Positions 53,474 through 63,059 of a DNA stretch of 64,000 nucleotides are shown piece after piece (positions within the stretch are counted from its first letter, which is position 1; every line of letters begins with the position of its first letter). A program made the position numbers and the translations under genes. The notes under the pieces are model-generated. The model ran no database searches, had not been told where the DNA came from, and saw only the letters and a list, made by a program, of their open reading frames with translations. This DNA is from an uncultured Sunxiuqinia sp. Lineage in GTDB: Bacteria > Bacteroidota > Bacteroidia > Bacteroidales > Prolixibacteraceae. The DNA lies in contig NZ_OY782772.1 in the NCBI RefSeq assembly GCF_963678245.1, positions 62,001 to 126,000 on the forward strand, read 5' to 3'.

Positions 53474-54139
53474 CTAATAAATCGAATACCCCGACATCAG
53501 CGTCGAAAGCTGTTTGGGCTTGTAATAAATTTTCCGCTTATACTTTTTGTACTTCTCTGAAACTCTGGGTTCTCTCAGCACATATTCCGAAAATTCCCGA
53601 ACTTGGTGTCCGAGTCCGTGGGCAATCGTAATTTCGTCGACTTTGTGTTCCAATTTTTTACGAAATGGATGGAACAAATAACCCAAGCCTGTCAACACAA
53701 TACCCATTCCTGTTTTTTCTTTATAATCAACGATATGTCCCAATTCATGCCCAATAATACCAATCTGAGCATTAAAAGGAACATCACTCAACAACAAACC
53801 TTTTTCGCCTTTCACACTCGTGTCAATATAAATTCGGTATTTGCGTTTTCCTTTCTTCTTGAAAATAGATCCAAGAGTTGGTCTGGATGCCATCGTCGTT
53901 TTCAGGTCTTTTCGCACAAACTCAATTTCTGACCCTTTCAACTCCGGGTAATAGCTCATCGCAATCTGAGCTTGATGCTGATAACTAGCGTCCAGTTGTT
54001 TATGGACAGTTATGTCCATCTGTAATTCAGCTCGGTGAATACTGGCCGAGTCACTATAAAATTGTTGAACGGGGTCGGGGAGGATTGCCTCAGAATTAAA
54101 AACGATTAAACTCAATACCACACAAATCACATACTTCAT
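53474..54139 (-). CDS. Exported protein with HEXXH metalloprotease motif
   Basis: A 221-residue protein with a signal peptide (YVICVVLSLIVFNSEA). The central GIIGHELGHIVDYK contains a zinc-peptidase motif HExxH. A possible downstream glutamate (HKVDEITIAHGLGH) may supply the third ligand. The rest of the sequence, such as DISVKGEKGLLLSDVPFNAQ-like stretches, is not assigned to a family. It is convergent with the ComM-like gene, 9 bp apart. A periplasmic peptidase is plausible; the substrate is unknown. Confidence 0.72.
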   Translation of the reverse strand: MKYVICVVLSLIVFNSEAILPDPVQQFYSDSASIHRAELQMDITVHKQLDASYQHQAQIAMSYYPELKGSEIEFVRKDLKTTMASRPTLGSIFKKKGKRKYRIYIDTSVKGEKGLLLSDVPFNAQIGIIGHELGHIVDYKEKTGMGIVLTGLGYLFHPFRKKLEHKVDEITIAHGLGHQVREFSEYVLREPRVSEKYKKYKRKIYYKPKQLSTLMSGYSIY

Positions 54140-54394
54140 AGAGTTCGAAACTAATAAAATAGATAAATTCTACAAAATGTTGAATAACAGTAGCCGGGTC
54201 TGATAACTTTTAAATAATATCTTGGGTGAGCCTAATAGTCTTGTGTTGTGACTGTTTCAAAGAATGTCGATTTTTGTATTTCTAAGTCAAAGAGATTAGT
54301 CTACCAGTAACGTCAAATACAGGTAAAAGGTATTATTATTGATTGTTGGGTAGTTGGTTTCAATTAAAGTTAAGTCAAATTTGCATTTTTCCAT
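54140..54394. other. Upstream intergenic region of ppa
   Basis: The gap between the metalloprotease-like gene and ppa is 362 bp. Apart from the ppa promoter (54395-54423) nothing was recognised in it: no tRNA, no hairpin with a T run and no credible small gene. Confidence 0.5.
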
Positions 54395-54423
54395 TTTGTA
54401 GCAATTTTACTTTCCTATTTTTG
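54395..54423 (+). promoter_or_regulatory. Bacteroidota-type promoter for ppa
   Basis: TTTG at 54395-54398 and TATTTTTG at 54416-54423, 17 bp apart, fit -33 TTTG and -7 TAnnTTTG. The transcript would have a leader of roughly 70 nt before the ATG at 54502. Confidence 0.58.
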
Positions 54424-54501
54424 TGCAAAATGTGCGATTTTCAAAAACTTTTTTCAAAAACTTAGGTTAATTATTATTGATTCTTGATAAATAGAGAAAC
54501 T

Positions 54502-55167
54502 ATGGTAGATAAATTGTCTGATCCCATCGGGCGGCTGATGGGACTTCGTTATAAATCACACCCTTGGCACGGAATTTATATTGGTAAAAATGCTCCTGAA
54601 AAAGTAACTGCTTTTATTGAAGTTGTTCCTACGGACACGGTAAAGTATGAAATTGATAAAGATAGCGGATACTTGCGAATTGATCGTCCGCAAAAATATT
54701 CAAATGTTGTGCCGGCATTGTATGGATTTATACCACAAACGTTTTGTGGTGATGAAGTGGGTAAACATTGCATGGAAAAAACAAAGCGGGAAAACATAAA
54801 AGGAGATGGCGACCCTATCGATATTTGTGTGCTGACCGAGAAAGATATTACACACGGTGATATTTTGGTTCATGCCCGACCCATTGGCGGTTTTCGAATG
54901 ATAGATGGGAACGAGGCTGACGACAAAATCATTGCTGTTTTGGACAACGATGTTGTTTACGAAGGATATAAAAATGTTTCAGACCTACCTCCCATTGTTA
55001 TAGAACGTTTGAAACACTACTTCCTGACGTACAAAGATATGCCGGGGAAAGACAATGACACTGAAATTACACATACGTACGAGGTTGAGGAAGCGTATGA
55101 GGTGATTCAGCGATCGATAACTGACTATCAGAAACGATTTGACAACTTAGGTAAGTTGCTCTATTAA
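54502..55167 (+). CDS. ppa: Inorganic pyrophosphatase (family I)
   Basis: A 221-residue soluble hydrolase of pyrophosphate. The signature GDGDPIDICVL and the substrate-binding blocks VPALYGFIPQTFCGDE and IGGFRMIDGNEADDKIIAVL are present. The ATG at 54502 is chosen; an in-frame TTG six codons earlier is less likely. An N-terminal extension, RLMGLRYKSHPWHGIYIG, is typical of the Bacteroidota type. A terminator follows immediately. The enzyme pulls biosynthetic reactions forward. Confidence 0.95.
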   Translation: MVDKLSDPIGRLMGLRYKSHPWHGIYIGKNAPEKVTAFIEVVPTDTVKYEIDKDSGYLRIDRPQKYSNVVPALYGFIPQTFCGDEVGKHCMEKTKRENIKGDGDPIDICVLTEKDITHGDILVHARPIGGFRMIDGNEADDKIIAVLDNDVVYEGYKNVSDLPPIVIERLKHYFLTYKDMPGKDNDTEITHTYEVEEAYEVIQRSITDYQKRFDNLGKLLY

Positions 55168-55172
55168 AATGG

Positions 55173-55199
55173 AAATCCGGTTTTTTACCGGATTTTTTT
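55173..55199 (+). terminator. Terminator of ppa
   Basis: Stem AAATCCGG (55173-55180) and CCGGATTT (55188-55195) followed by a run of T. The rest of the gap to the sucD terminator (55200-55410) contains a small CTCACG/CGAGTGAG-type hairpin near 55250-55270 and nothing else recognisable. Confidence 0.85.
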
Positions 55200-55410
55200 A
55201 TTGTTCGTTCTTGTGTGTTGGGAAGCTAAATTTGTATGATTACTCTATCCACTCACGTATACGAGTGAGTTTTGTATTTGTGTTGTGGAATTTCAAAGTG
55301 ACTTAGTGTGATTCTTTTTGGAAGAGATCAGCTGCCAACTATCTCCAGAAAAATAAAACGAAAATAGCTGCCGTAGCAAAATAAAAAGGAGAAAGAAGAG
55401 ATCGGCTAAA

Positions 55411-55446
55411 AAGAAAAAATCCCGCCATTAAGCGGGATTATTTTTT
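55411..55446 (-). terminator. Terminator of the sucCD operon
   Basis: Stem AATCCCGC (55418-55425) and GCGGGATT (55432-55439), flanked by an A run on the left and T run on the right. It lies just downstream of sucD and can terminate minus-strand transcription. Confidence 0.82.
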
Positions 55447-55451
55447 ATCAA

Positions 55452-56332
55452 TTATGAAGTAACTTTCGATAGCTTTTCTTTTAACAATCCAGGAATTTCT
55501 GATGGTTCTTTTGCGACCGGTACGTTAGCTTTGGCAAAGGCTTTAACCTTTTCTTCGGCAGTACCTGCACCACTAGAGATGATTGCTCCGGCGTGTCCCA
55601 TTCTTTTTCCGGGAGGTGCCGTTTGCCCGGCAATAAACGAAACGACTGGCTTGGTCATATGTTTGGCAATGTATTCAGCTGCCTGCTCTTCTGCATCTCC
55701 ACCAATTTCACCAATTAAAACAACGGCCTCTGTTTTCGGATCATTTTCGTACATTTCCAATATTTCCTGATAGTATAGTCCGGCGACCGGATCACCACCA
55801 ATTCCCACAACAGTGCTTTGTCCCATGTTGTTCGTAGTTAGCATGTTAACTACTTCGTAGGTGAGTGTTCCACTACGCGACATTAATCCGATATTTCCTT
55901 TTTTAAAGATCATGCCTGGCAAAATACCAACCAGTGCTTCATCTGGAGTAATTAATCCCGGGCAGTTGGGACCAATTAACTTGGTGCCATTTTGTTTGAT
56001 TATTGAATTTACCCGGATCATATCCTGAATAGGAACGCCTCCGAAATTGCAATGACCAAATCAATTCCTGCATAGGAAGCTTCAAGAATTGCATCCGCCG
56101 CAAAAGCAGCTGGCACAAAAATAATAGATGTGTTAGCTCCTGTCTTTTTTACGGATTCTGATACCGTATCGAAAACGGGAATACCATTCACTTCTTGCCC
56201 TCCTTTTCCTGGAGAGGTTCCGGCAACAATGTTCGTACCATATTCTTTCATGCGTCCGGCATGAAATTGTCCATCTCGGCCAGTGATTCCCTGCACCAGC
56301 AGTTTTGTATCTTTATTTACTAAAATGCTCAT
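55452..56332 (-). pseudogene. sucD: Succinyl-CoA ligase alpha subunit, frameshifted
   Basis: Two adjacent minus-strand frames together encode one SucD of about 293 residues. The first (56332-56018) begins [21 protein letters not shown] and gives an intact N-terminus to DLVIAISE, then runs out of frame. The second (56021-55452) restarts at [20 protein letters not shown] and carries the phosphohistidine block [19 protein letters not shown]. The break is a single missing base in a short G run (plus strand CC at 56038-56039 where CCC would restore the expected E-G-V-P-I-Q-D). It may be a sequencing or assembly error, because the gene is central to the TCA cycle; a true mutation is the alternative. 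Confidence 0.9.
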
Positions 56333-56343
56333 TTGTCTGGTTT

Positions 56344-57486
56344 TTATGATTTCTGACCTTGGCTTAACTCGATTGCTTTTTTTGCGGCTTCACTCATGGT
56401 TTCTACAGTAGGTAGTCCTGTCTCTTTTAGCAGTGCTAGACCTTCTTCAGCATTCGTTCCTGATAGTCGAACTACAATAGGAATGTCTGATTTAATAATA
56501 TCCAGAGCTTTAATCAGTCCGCGGGCAACATCATCGCAACGAGTGATGCCACCAAAAATATTAATCATTACGGCGTTCACATTCTTATCTGAAATGAGAA
56601 TATTCATGGCATCAACTACTTTCTGAGGGTTTGAGCTTCCGCCAATATCCAGGAAGTTTGCCGGTTCGCCACCATACAATTTAATCATATCCATTGTAGC
56701 CATTGCCAAACCTGCACCATTCACCATACAGCCAATGTTTCCGTCAAGTTTTACATACGAGAGACCTTTTTCGTGAGCATCAATTTCCTTTAACTCATCT
56801 TCGTCTGCTTCTCGCATAGCTTCTATTTCAGCCTGACGATAAAGTGCATTGTCATCAAAATTCATCTTCCCATCGATAGCCCAAATCTTATGATCGGGGG
56901 TTAAAACCAATGGATTGATTTCAGCAATTGTAGAATCAGTTTCAACAAAAAGCTGATATAGCTTTTGCATGATAATAGCTGCTTGTCGGGCTAATTTTAC
57001 ATCGCCAAATAATTTCATGGCAACCTCGCGGGCTTGAAAATCCAGCAAGCCGATCAGCGGATCGATCGGAAGTTTGTGAATTAGCTCAGGTGTTTCTTTC
57101 GCTACTTCCTCAATTTCAACTCCTCCTTCGGCACTTGCCATCAGCGTAACAGTTTTGGTATTGCGGTCGTTAATCAGACCAACATAAAACTCCTTTTCGA
57201 TGTCGACAGCTTCGGTCACCAATACCTTTTCAACGGTGAGCCCTTTAATGTCCATGCCCAAAATTTTACGGGCTGCACTTACGGCTTCTTCTTTGGTTTT
57301 TGCGAGTTTAACACCACCTGCCTTGCCTCTTCCTCCAACAAGTACCTGAGCTTTTACAACGACCATGTCGTCAAACTTTGCCATTGCTTTTTCTACTTCC
57401 TCAACCGAATGGCAAAGTACATCGTTCGGTACCGGAAGGCCGTATTTCCTGAAGATGTTTCTGGAATGAAATTCGTGTATCTTCAT
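56344..57486 (-). CDS. sucC: Succinyl-CoA ligase (ADP/GDP-forming) beta subunit
   Basis: A 380-residue ATP-grasp subunit. The start [20 protein letters not shown] and the phosphate-binding [20 protein letters not shown] are typical. The C-terminal CoA-ligase domain has [15 protein letters not shown] and [13 protein letters not shown]. It forms succinyl-CoA synthetase with the following sucD, 11 bp away. The pair performs substrate-level phosphorylation in the TCA cycle. The 442 bp upstream must hold its promoter, which was not located with certainty. Confidence 0.96.
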   Translation of the reverse strand: MKIHEFHSRNIFRKYGLPVPNDVLCHSVEEVEKAMAKFDDMVVVKAQVLVGGRGKAGGVKLAKTKEEAVSAARKILGMDIKGLTVEKVLVTEAVDIEKEFYVGLINDRNTKTVTLMASAEGGVEIEEVAKETPELIHKLPIDPLIGLLDFQAREVAMKLFGDVKLARQAAIIMQKLYQLFVETDSTIAEINPLVLTPDHKIWAIDGKMNFDDNALYRQAEIEAMREADEDELKEIDAHEKGLSYVKLDGNIGCMVNGAGLAMATMDMIKLYGGEPANFLDIGGSSNPQKVVDAMNILISDKNVNAVMINIFGGITRCDDVARGLIKALDIIKSDIPIVVRLSGTNAEEGLALLKETGLPTVETMSEAAKKAIELSQGQKS

Positions 57487-57821
57487 AAATTTATATATTT
57501 TAATTAAAAGGTTAGAGAATTCTTATTCCTCATAAAAGTATCAAAATATCGAATGGGCAAGAAGAATTTCTGGTACTCCCTTCGCTATTTTAAAACATAT
57601 TAACAGCGGGTTTCCTGAATTGTTTGGTTGAAAAGTCAAAAGAATACAATCGATTGCATTGTGTGATAATTGAATTATGAAGTCGCATGGCAAAAGGTTT
57701 TTGGGTAATTTTTATTTTTTGGTAATTCTCAGTAAAATATTGCGTGCAATAAAGAATAAATGTTCATCGTTGAATCTTCCATAAATTCACTTAACTTTTT
57801 TTACTAAAAAATCTGAGTGGA
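57487..57821. other. Divergent intergenic region, sucC to SIS gene
   Basis: A 442 bp non-coding gap between divergent genes. It holds a perfect 10-bp palindrome CAATCGATTG (57647-57656) of unknown meaning and, at its right end, the promoter of the SIS gene (57822-57851). No promoter for sucC was clear. Confidence 0.45.
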
Positions 57822-57851
57822 TTGGTTCGAGCTAAAAATTAAGTATTTTTG
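57822..57851 (+). promoter_or_regulatory. Putative promoter for the SIS-domain gene
   Basis: TATTTTTG (57844-57851) fits -7 TAnnTTTG. A TTGG (57822-57825) lies 18 bp upstream as a partial -33 match. The leader to the ATG is about 75 nt. Confidence 0.45.
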
Positions 57852-57928
57852 TATCCTTTAAATTTCATCATCAAAACCTATTGTCCTGAGGAATTATTTG
57901 GAGGGAATAGAGACATCACACTTTAGTT

Positions 57929-58549
57929 ATGAAAGAAGAAGTTATTAAGCTTATCAAGCAGGAAGCGGAAGCTATATCAGCGATTCCGGTTACTGATGAA
58001 TATGAGAAAGCGGTTAAGATTATTAAGAACAGGGTGCATAACCTGAACGGTAAATTGGTTGCCAGTGGTATGGGCAAGGCCGGACAAATAGCACTAAATA
58101 TTGCAACAACATTTAGTTCGACAGGCACTCCTGCGGTTTTTATACACCCGAGCGATGCACAACATGGAGACCTTGGAGTAATTCAGCCCAATGATGTCTT
58201 GTTGTTAATCTCGAATTCAGGAAAAACGCGGGAAATTTTGGAGCTGGTTAATCTGGTCGATAATCTGTATAAAGAAATACCCATTTTGGTGATTACAGGA
58301 AATCCGGATAGCGATTTATCCAAAATTGCAAACGCTGTTCTTTTTACCGGAAACCCGGATGAAGTCTGTACATTGGGATTAACGCCAAGTACCTCTACAA
58401 CGACAATGACTGTAATTGGTGATGTGCTGGTTGTGCTGATGATGAAAGAAATTGGATTTACAAATGAAGAATATGCCAAACGTCACCACGGAGGTTATTT
58501 GGGAGACAAGTCACGCACACAGGCACTTCTTCTTCAAATTAATAAATAA
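57929..58549 (+). CDS. SIS-domain sugar isomerase (KdsD/arabinose-5-phosphate-isomerase-like)
   Basis: A 206-residue SIS protein. The block FIHPSDAQHGDLGVI and LLISNSGKTREIL are typical of KdsD-like isomerases. GLTPSTSTTTMTVIGDVLVVLMM and KRHHGGYLG complete the pattern. The usual C-terminal CBS pair of KdsD/GutQ is missing, so the protein is about 120 residues shorter than those enzymes. It may form arabinose-5-phosphate for Kdo synthesis, or act as a 6-phospho-3-hexuloisomerase-like enzyme. It is 3 bp from the following isochorismatase-family gene, so co-translated. Confidence 0.82.
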   Translation: MKEEVIKLIKQEAEAISAIPVTDEYEKAVKIIKNRVHNLNGKLVASGMGKAGQIALNIATTFSSTGTPAVFIHPSDAQHGDLGVIQPNDVLLLISNSGKTREILELVNLVDNLYKEIPILVITGNPDSDLSKIANAVLFTGNPDEVCTLGLTPSTSTTTMTVIGDVLVVLMMKEIGFTNEEYAKRHHGGYLGDKSRTQALLLQINK

Positions 58550-58552
58550 GTT

Positions 58553-59095
58553 ATGCGTATTACCAGAGAGAACACTGTAGGATTGATCGTTGATATTCAG
58601 GAACGCTTGGTTCCGGCAATGGCAGAAAAGCAAACCTTTTTGAATAACACTAAAATCCTCATAGAAGGGTTACAAACCTTAAGCCTTAATTTGTTGGCTA
58701 CGCAGCAATACACCAAAGGTTTGGGAGATACAATTCCAGAAATCAGTTCATTAATTAAAGACTTTCGGCCGATTGAAAAGCGAGATTTTAGTTGTTGTGA
58801 TGAAGCGGTGGTCGCAGATGAATTAAAAATGAATGGGGCTCACAATGTTATCGTTTGTGGAATTGAAAGCCATGTTTGCGTCATGCAAACTGCCATTGAT
58901 TTAAAAGAGTCAGGCTATAACCCGATTGTCGTGATGGATTGTGTTTCATCGCGTACCTTGAAAAATGTAGAATTGGCTGCCGACCGATTCCGCTTTGAAG
59001 GAATTATGATGACTTCCTATGAATCCATTTTGTTCGAACTTACCCGTTCGGCTGCAGCATCTGAATTCAAATCAATTTCCAAATTGGTTAAATAG
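58553..59095 (+). CDS. Isochorismatase-family cysteine hydrolase (YcaC-like)
   Basis: A 180-residue alpha/beta hydrolase. Asp at VGLIVDIQERLVPAM, lysine in EKRDFSCC and nucleophilic cysteine in GIESHVCVMQTAID make the Asp-Lys-Cys triad of the family. It resembles YcaC-type enzymes, whose substrate is unclear. The gene lies 3 bp after the SIS gene and ends at a strong terminator. The substrate is not deducible here. Confidence 0.88.
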   Translation: MRITRENTVGLIVDIQERLVPAMAEKQTFLNNTKILIEGLQTLSLNLLATQQYTKGLGDTIPEISSLIKDFRPIEKRDFSCCDEAVVADELKMNGAHNVIVCGIESHVCVMQTAIDLKESGYNPIVVMDCVSSRTLKNVELAADRFRFEGIMMTSYESILFELTRSAAASEFKSISKLVK

Positions 59096-59102
59096 TAGAT
59101 AT

Positions 59103-59133
59103 AAAAAAGGAGTAGGCCGAATACTCCTTTTTT
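59103..59133 (+). terminator. Terminator after isochorismatase-family gene
   Basis: Stem GGAGTA (59109-59114) and TACTCC (59122-59127), extended by A and T runs on both sides; a T run follows. Confidence 0.85.
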
Positions 59134-59237
59134 ATTTTTGTTTTGTTTCTTCCTTTTTTTTCAGAGAAATCACTCCAGTTTCATGCTGTAAATCCGGAAA
59201 ACTAGATTAATTTTAAGCGAACCAGAAATCAGTGCTG

Positions 59238-61244
59238 ATGAAATTAAACAGAATAGCTCATTTTATTCGATTCAGGATATCTTCGATATTTGCAATTCTT
59301 TTTTTTCTACTGTTGTTGTCAATCTCCTATTACTATATTTCATACAAAAGAGGACAGTGGGAGAAAGATATCCGAGCCAATTTGCTGGAAATCCTGGTTG
59401 GGAAAAAATCGAAGCTTGAAAAAGCACTGTCTTCTCGAATTTATTATACCAAAGGAGTGGCTGCGTTTGTGTCGGTCAACCCTAATCTTACCAACGAAGA
59501 CTTTTATCAGTTGGCGAAAGAGCTAATAAAAGAAGATTCGGTGATCAGCACTATTTCAATTTCTCCGGATTGTATAATAAGTGCGATTTATCCTCAGGAA
59601 GGGCATATGACAGCCATTGGTCTGAACTTGCTGGAACATCCTGCCCGAAAAGAAATCGTTGAAAAAACGATTGAAACACATAAAACGTTTGTTGCCGGAC
59701 CTGTTGAACTCGTTGAGGGTGGTGTCGCCTTTATCAGCTACACGCCAGTTTTTAATCGATTATCAACACGTGATGGCGATTTTTGGGGAATTACCGATAT
59801 TGTTATTTCCAAAGATAAACTTTTAGATGATGCGGAATTAGTAGCGGTTGATAACGGATTTCGATATTCATTGAAGGGTACAGACGGCAAGGGTGAAAAT
59901 GGAAATATCTTTTGGGGTGACGCTTCAGTTTTTCAAGAGGAGCCAGTAAAAATCATTGTCGACTTGCCTGATGGGAGTTGGATTTTGGGAGCCAGCCCGG
60001 TAAACGGATGGAGTCACTATCTTGATCAGGATAAAACGCTCAGTATTTTACTCATAGTGAGTTCGATCATCATCAGCTTTTTATTTTGGCTGGTTGTTCG
60101 GGCACATCAAAAAATAAAGAGAAATGCTCGGGAGTTAAGTGCAATTTTTAAATCAATGCATAATCTGATTGTGGAATACAACCGGAAAGGTGAATATGTG
60201 AAAATTGCTCCCACGAATAAAAGTTTACTTTTCAAACCAGAGAAAGAACTTATCGGAAAATCTGTTCACGAAGTATTTGACACTGATCGAGCGAACCTCA
60301 TCCTTCATGCCACTCAGGAGTGCATCCGTTCAAAATCTTTGGTTGTTATTGAGTATCCGTTAGAAGTTGGTGGTGAGCCTCGCTGGTTTACAGCGCGTCT
60401 TTCGTATAAGTCAGAAGATTCCGTGATTTTCAATGCTTACGATGTTACTGAAAAAAAGAAAGATGAAGAAAATATTCGGCAATCAGAAAAAAAACTCAAA
60501 GAGCTGAATGCCACAAAGGACAAATTTTTCTCCATCATTGCTCACGATCTTCGTAATCCATTATCTAATTTTCAAAGTATTTCAGAATTATTGCATCAGG
60601 AATATGATCATTATAATGACGAGCAAAAGAAGCAATTGATTCAGTCGATGCTGTCTTCATCAATTAGTTTGAACGAATTGTTGGAGAATTTATTAAAATG
60701 GTCTTTGTCGCATCGTAACGAGCTCTTTTTGAAGCCAGCTAAAATCCTTCTTCAACCACTTGTAAAAGAATCGATCGCTGGTGTTGAGCATATTGCCAAT
60801 AAAAAGCAGGTTGTTGTTGAAAGTTGCATACAAGAGGAAGCGACTGTTTTTGCAGATAAAAATGCGACCCATACGATTTTGCGTAATCTGATTTCGAATG
60901 CCTTAAAATTCAGTAGGACCAACGGAGTGATAATCATTTTAGCCAAAGATGAATCTATTGATGGTGCCAGTTATCGGGTTGTTCAGGTAGTTGACAAAGG
61001 AATTGGTATTTCACAGGAGCGCTTATCCAATATTTTCAATGTCGGCGTCCAATCGTCTACAGTGGGGACAAGTCAGGAGAAAGGAAGTGGTCTTGGCTTA
61101 ATTCTATGTCAGGAACTGACTGAAAAGCAAGGTGGCCGTATTTGGATCGAAAGCGAAGAAGGAAAAGGTACGACGGTTTCTTTTAGTCTTCCGGTAAATT
61201 CGCTGAAAGATAATCGGAGATTAAGAATTCTGAACCATAGCTGA
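59238..61244 (+). CDS. CHASE-domain membrane sensor histidine kinase
   Basis: A 668-residue kinase. The ATG at 59238 is preferred to a GTG two codons upstream. Membrane helices lie near residues 15-35 and 270-293, with a periplasmic CHASE-like domain between them (GLNLLEHPARKEIVEKTIE, VAFISYTPVF). A PAS domain (about 300-410) follows, then HisKA (FSIIAHDLRNPLSNF, His436) and HATPase (ATHTILRNLISNALKF, GSGLGLILCQELTEKQGG). CHASE domains bind small extracellular ligands. It sits upstream of a sulfatase, and no response regulator is adjacent. Whether it senses sugars here is speculative. Confidence 0.9.
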   Translation: MKLNRIAHFIRFRISSIFAILFFLLLLSISYYYISYKRGQWEKDIRANLLEILVGKKSKLEKALSSRIYYTKGVAAFVSVNPNLTNEDFYQLAKELIKEDSVISTISISPDCIISAIYPQEGHMTAIGLNLLEHPARKEIVEKTIETHKTFVAGPVELVEGGVAFISYTPVFNRLSTRDGDFWGITDIVISKDKLLDDAELVAVDNGFRYSLKGTDGKGENGNIFWGDASVFQEEPVKIIVDLPDGSWILGASPVNGWSHYLDQDKTLSILLIVSSIIISFLFWLVVRAHQKIKRNARELSAIFKSMHNLIVEYNRKGEYVKIAPTNKSLLFKPEKELIGKSVHEVFDTDRANLILHATQECIRSKSLVVIEYPLEVGGEPRWFTARLSYKSEDSVIFNAYDVTEKKKDEENIRQSEKKLKELNATKDKFFSIIAHDLRNPLSNFQSISELLHQEYDHYNDEQKKQLIQSMLSSSISLNELLENLLKWSLSHRNELFLKPAKILLQPLVKESIAGVEHIANKKQVVVESCIQEEATVFADKNATHTILRNLISNALKFSRTNGVIIILAKDESIDGASYRVVQVVDKGIGISQERLSNIFNVGVQSSTVGTSQEKGSGLGLILCQELTEKQGGRIWIESEEGKGTTVSFSLPVNSLKDNRRLRILNHS

Positions 61245-61380
61245 ACAGCAAAGTATCTATCCCATCTGGTTTTTTCATAAAGTATTCGATTTTATATATT
61301 TAATTTTGATTGCTAAAGGTAAGCTTGTATTTTGGTTCCTGTTTTTTGAAATAATAATGGTCGTAAAGTAGAATTAAAAA

Positions 61381-62997
61381 ATGAAAAAAATCATACTTCT
61401 CCTTTTCGCTTCATTTCTTTTTTTGGGAGCACAATGTTACAACCGGCAAAAAAAAGAAACCAAACGCCCAAATATACTTTTTGCAATTAGCGATGATCAA
61501 TCATTTGCACACACCAGTTTTGCAGGGGCTAAATTCGTAAACACACCCGCTTTTGACAGAGTTGCAAGAGATGGTGTATATTTTAACAATTGCATTGCGG
61601 GATCACCGGGCTGTGCGCCTTCCCGGAGTACGATTGTTACTGGTAGGAACCATTGGCAGAATGAGCAATCAGGCCAGCATGCCTCCTCTTGGATGAAGAA
61701 ATATGTTCCATTTATCGATTTACTTGATGCGAATGGATATCAAACCGGAAGAACAGGAAAAGGAGTTGGTCCATTTCGTTACGCACGCAGTGAAATGGAT
61801 TCATTGTGGAGAAAAACAGACGCAGGCGGTATTGCGCACAGCAACATTCGTTATAAAAGAGGAACTTCAGAAGATGAAAGGACAGCTGGAGAAATTCACT
61901 CGGATGATTATTTTCGGAATTTTAAATATTTCATGGAGAACGTTCGTGGTGAAAAACCTTTCTTTTTCTGGTATGGTGGGCATGAACCTCATCGGGCATA
62001 CGAACAGGATTCCTGGAAAAGAAATGATAAATATTTAAGCGAAGTAAATGTCCCAGGCTTTTTCCCTGATCATGAAGTAGTGCGTGGGGATATTCTGGAT
62101 TATGCTGTAGAAATTGAATGGTTTGACCTTCATCTTCAACGCATGCTAAGTTATTTGGAAGAAATTGGAGAATTGGAGAATACCATTGTCATTGTTACTG
62201 CAGATAATGGGATGCCTTTCCCAAGAGCAAAAGCCAATGGCTACGAGTATGGTATTCATGTTCCTTTTGCCATAAGATTTCCTCAAGAATTTCCCGGCGG
62301 ACGGGTTGTTGAAGACCCGATAAGTTTTGCCGATTTAGCACCAACAATATTGGAATTGACCAAAACCAATAATGAAGGAATGCTTCCTTTTTCTGGTGAA
62401 AGCATTTTAACCATTCTAAAATCTGAAAAAGATGGAGTTGTCGATCCGACTAAAGAATATGTATTTTCAGGCCGCGAAAGACATTCCTCCTCAAGATATT
62501 TAAATTGGGGGTACCCGCAGCGAATGATAAGAAGCAAGGATTACCTGCTCATTTGGAATATTAAACCTGAGCGTTGGCCGGCCGGGGCTCCTCAACGCCT
62601 TGCTGACGGAACTGAAGATAACCTTTTGCCAATGTACGGCATTGATGACGATGGGAATCACCATTCTGATTGGGCCTTCACTGACATCGATGCTGCACCT
62701 GCCAAATCATTTATCATCGAAAACATGGAGGACGACAATATTCGGCCATTTTTTGATCTATCGGTAGGGAAAAGACCGGAGTTTGAGTTCTTCAACGTTA
62801 ACAAAGATCCTTTTTGTTTAAGTAATCTTTCGGGAAAAGAACAATATGCAACCATCGAAAATGAGATGAAAACCGTATTGATGGATGAACTTAAGGAGTC
62901 GCACGATCCACGAGTAGTAGGGCCGGATAAAGAAATATTTGATTCGTACATCCGCTACAGTCCGATCAGGGAGTTCCCCAAACCAGATCGGGAGTAA
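61381..62997 (+). CDS. Sulfatase family S1
   Basis: A 538-residue exported hydrolase of sulfate esters. The N-terminus KKIILLLFASFLFLGAQ is a signal peptide. Metal residues are in ISDDQS, and the formylglycine motif GCAPSRSTIVTGRNHW has Cys78 in the C-x-P-S-R form for which an anaerobic sulfatase-maturating enzyme is usually required. TADNGMPFPRAKAN is a further catalytic block. It resembles S1 enzymes acting on host or algal glycans. It is convergent with a GH28 gene. The maturase is not in the window. Confidence 0.94.
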   Translation: MKKIILLLFASFLFLGAQCYNRQKKETKRPNILFAISDDQSFAHTSFAGAKFVNTPAFDRVARDGVYFNNCIAGSPGCAPSRSTIVTGRNHWQNEQSGQHASSWMKKYVPFIDLLDANGYQTGRTGKGVGPFRYARSEMDSLWRKTDAGGIAHSNIRYKRGTSEDERTAGEIHSDDYFRNFKYFMENVRGEKPFFFWYGGHEPHRAYEQDSWKRNDKYLSEVNVPGFFPDHEVVRGDILDYAVEIEWFDLHLQRMLSYLEEIGELENTIVIVTADNGMPFPRAKANGYEYGIHVPFAIRFPQEFPGGRVVEDPISFADLAPTILELTKTNNEGMLPFSGESILTILKSEKDGVVDPTKEYVFSGRERHSSSRYLNWGYPQRMIRSKDYLLIWNIKPERWPAGAPQRLADGTEDNLLPMYGIDDDGNHHSDWAFTDIDAAPAKSFIIENMEDDNIRPFFDLSVGKRPEFEFFNVNKDPFCLSNLSGKEQYATIENEMKTVLMDELKESHDPRVVGPDKEIFDSYIRYSPIREFPKPDRE

Positions 62998-63059
62998 AAT
63001 CTGCGCCTAAATGAAATCCAAAAGAGTTTAATTTCAGACCTTTTTTATTCTCCGTCCAA

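Noticed and set aside
58183-58479. 98-codon minus-strand ORF inside the SIS gene
   Set aside because: Shadow of a gene with clear SIS motifs.
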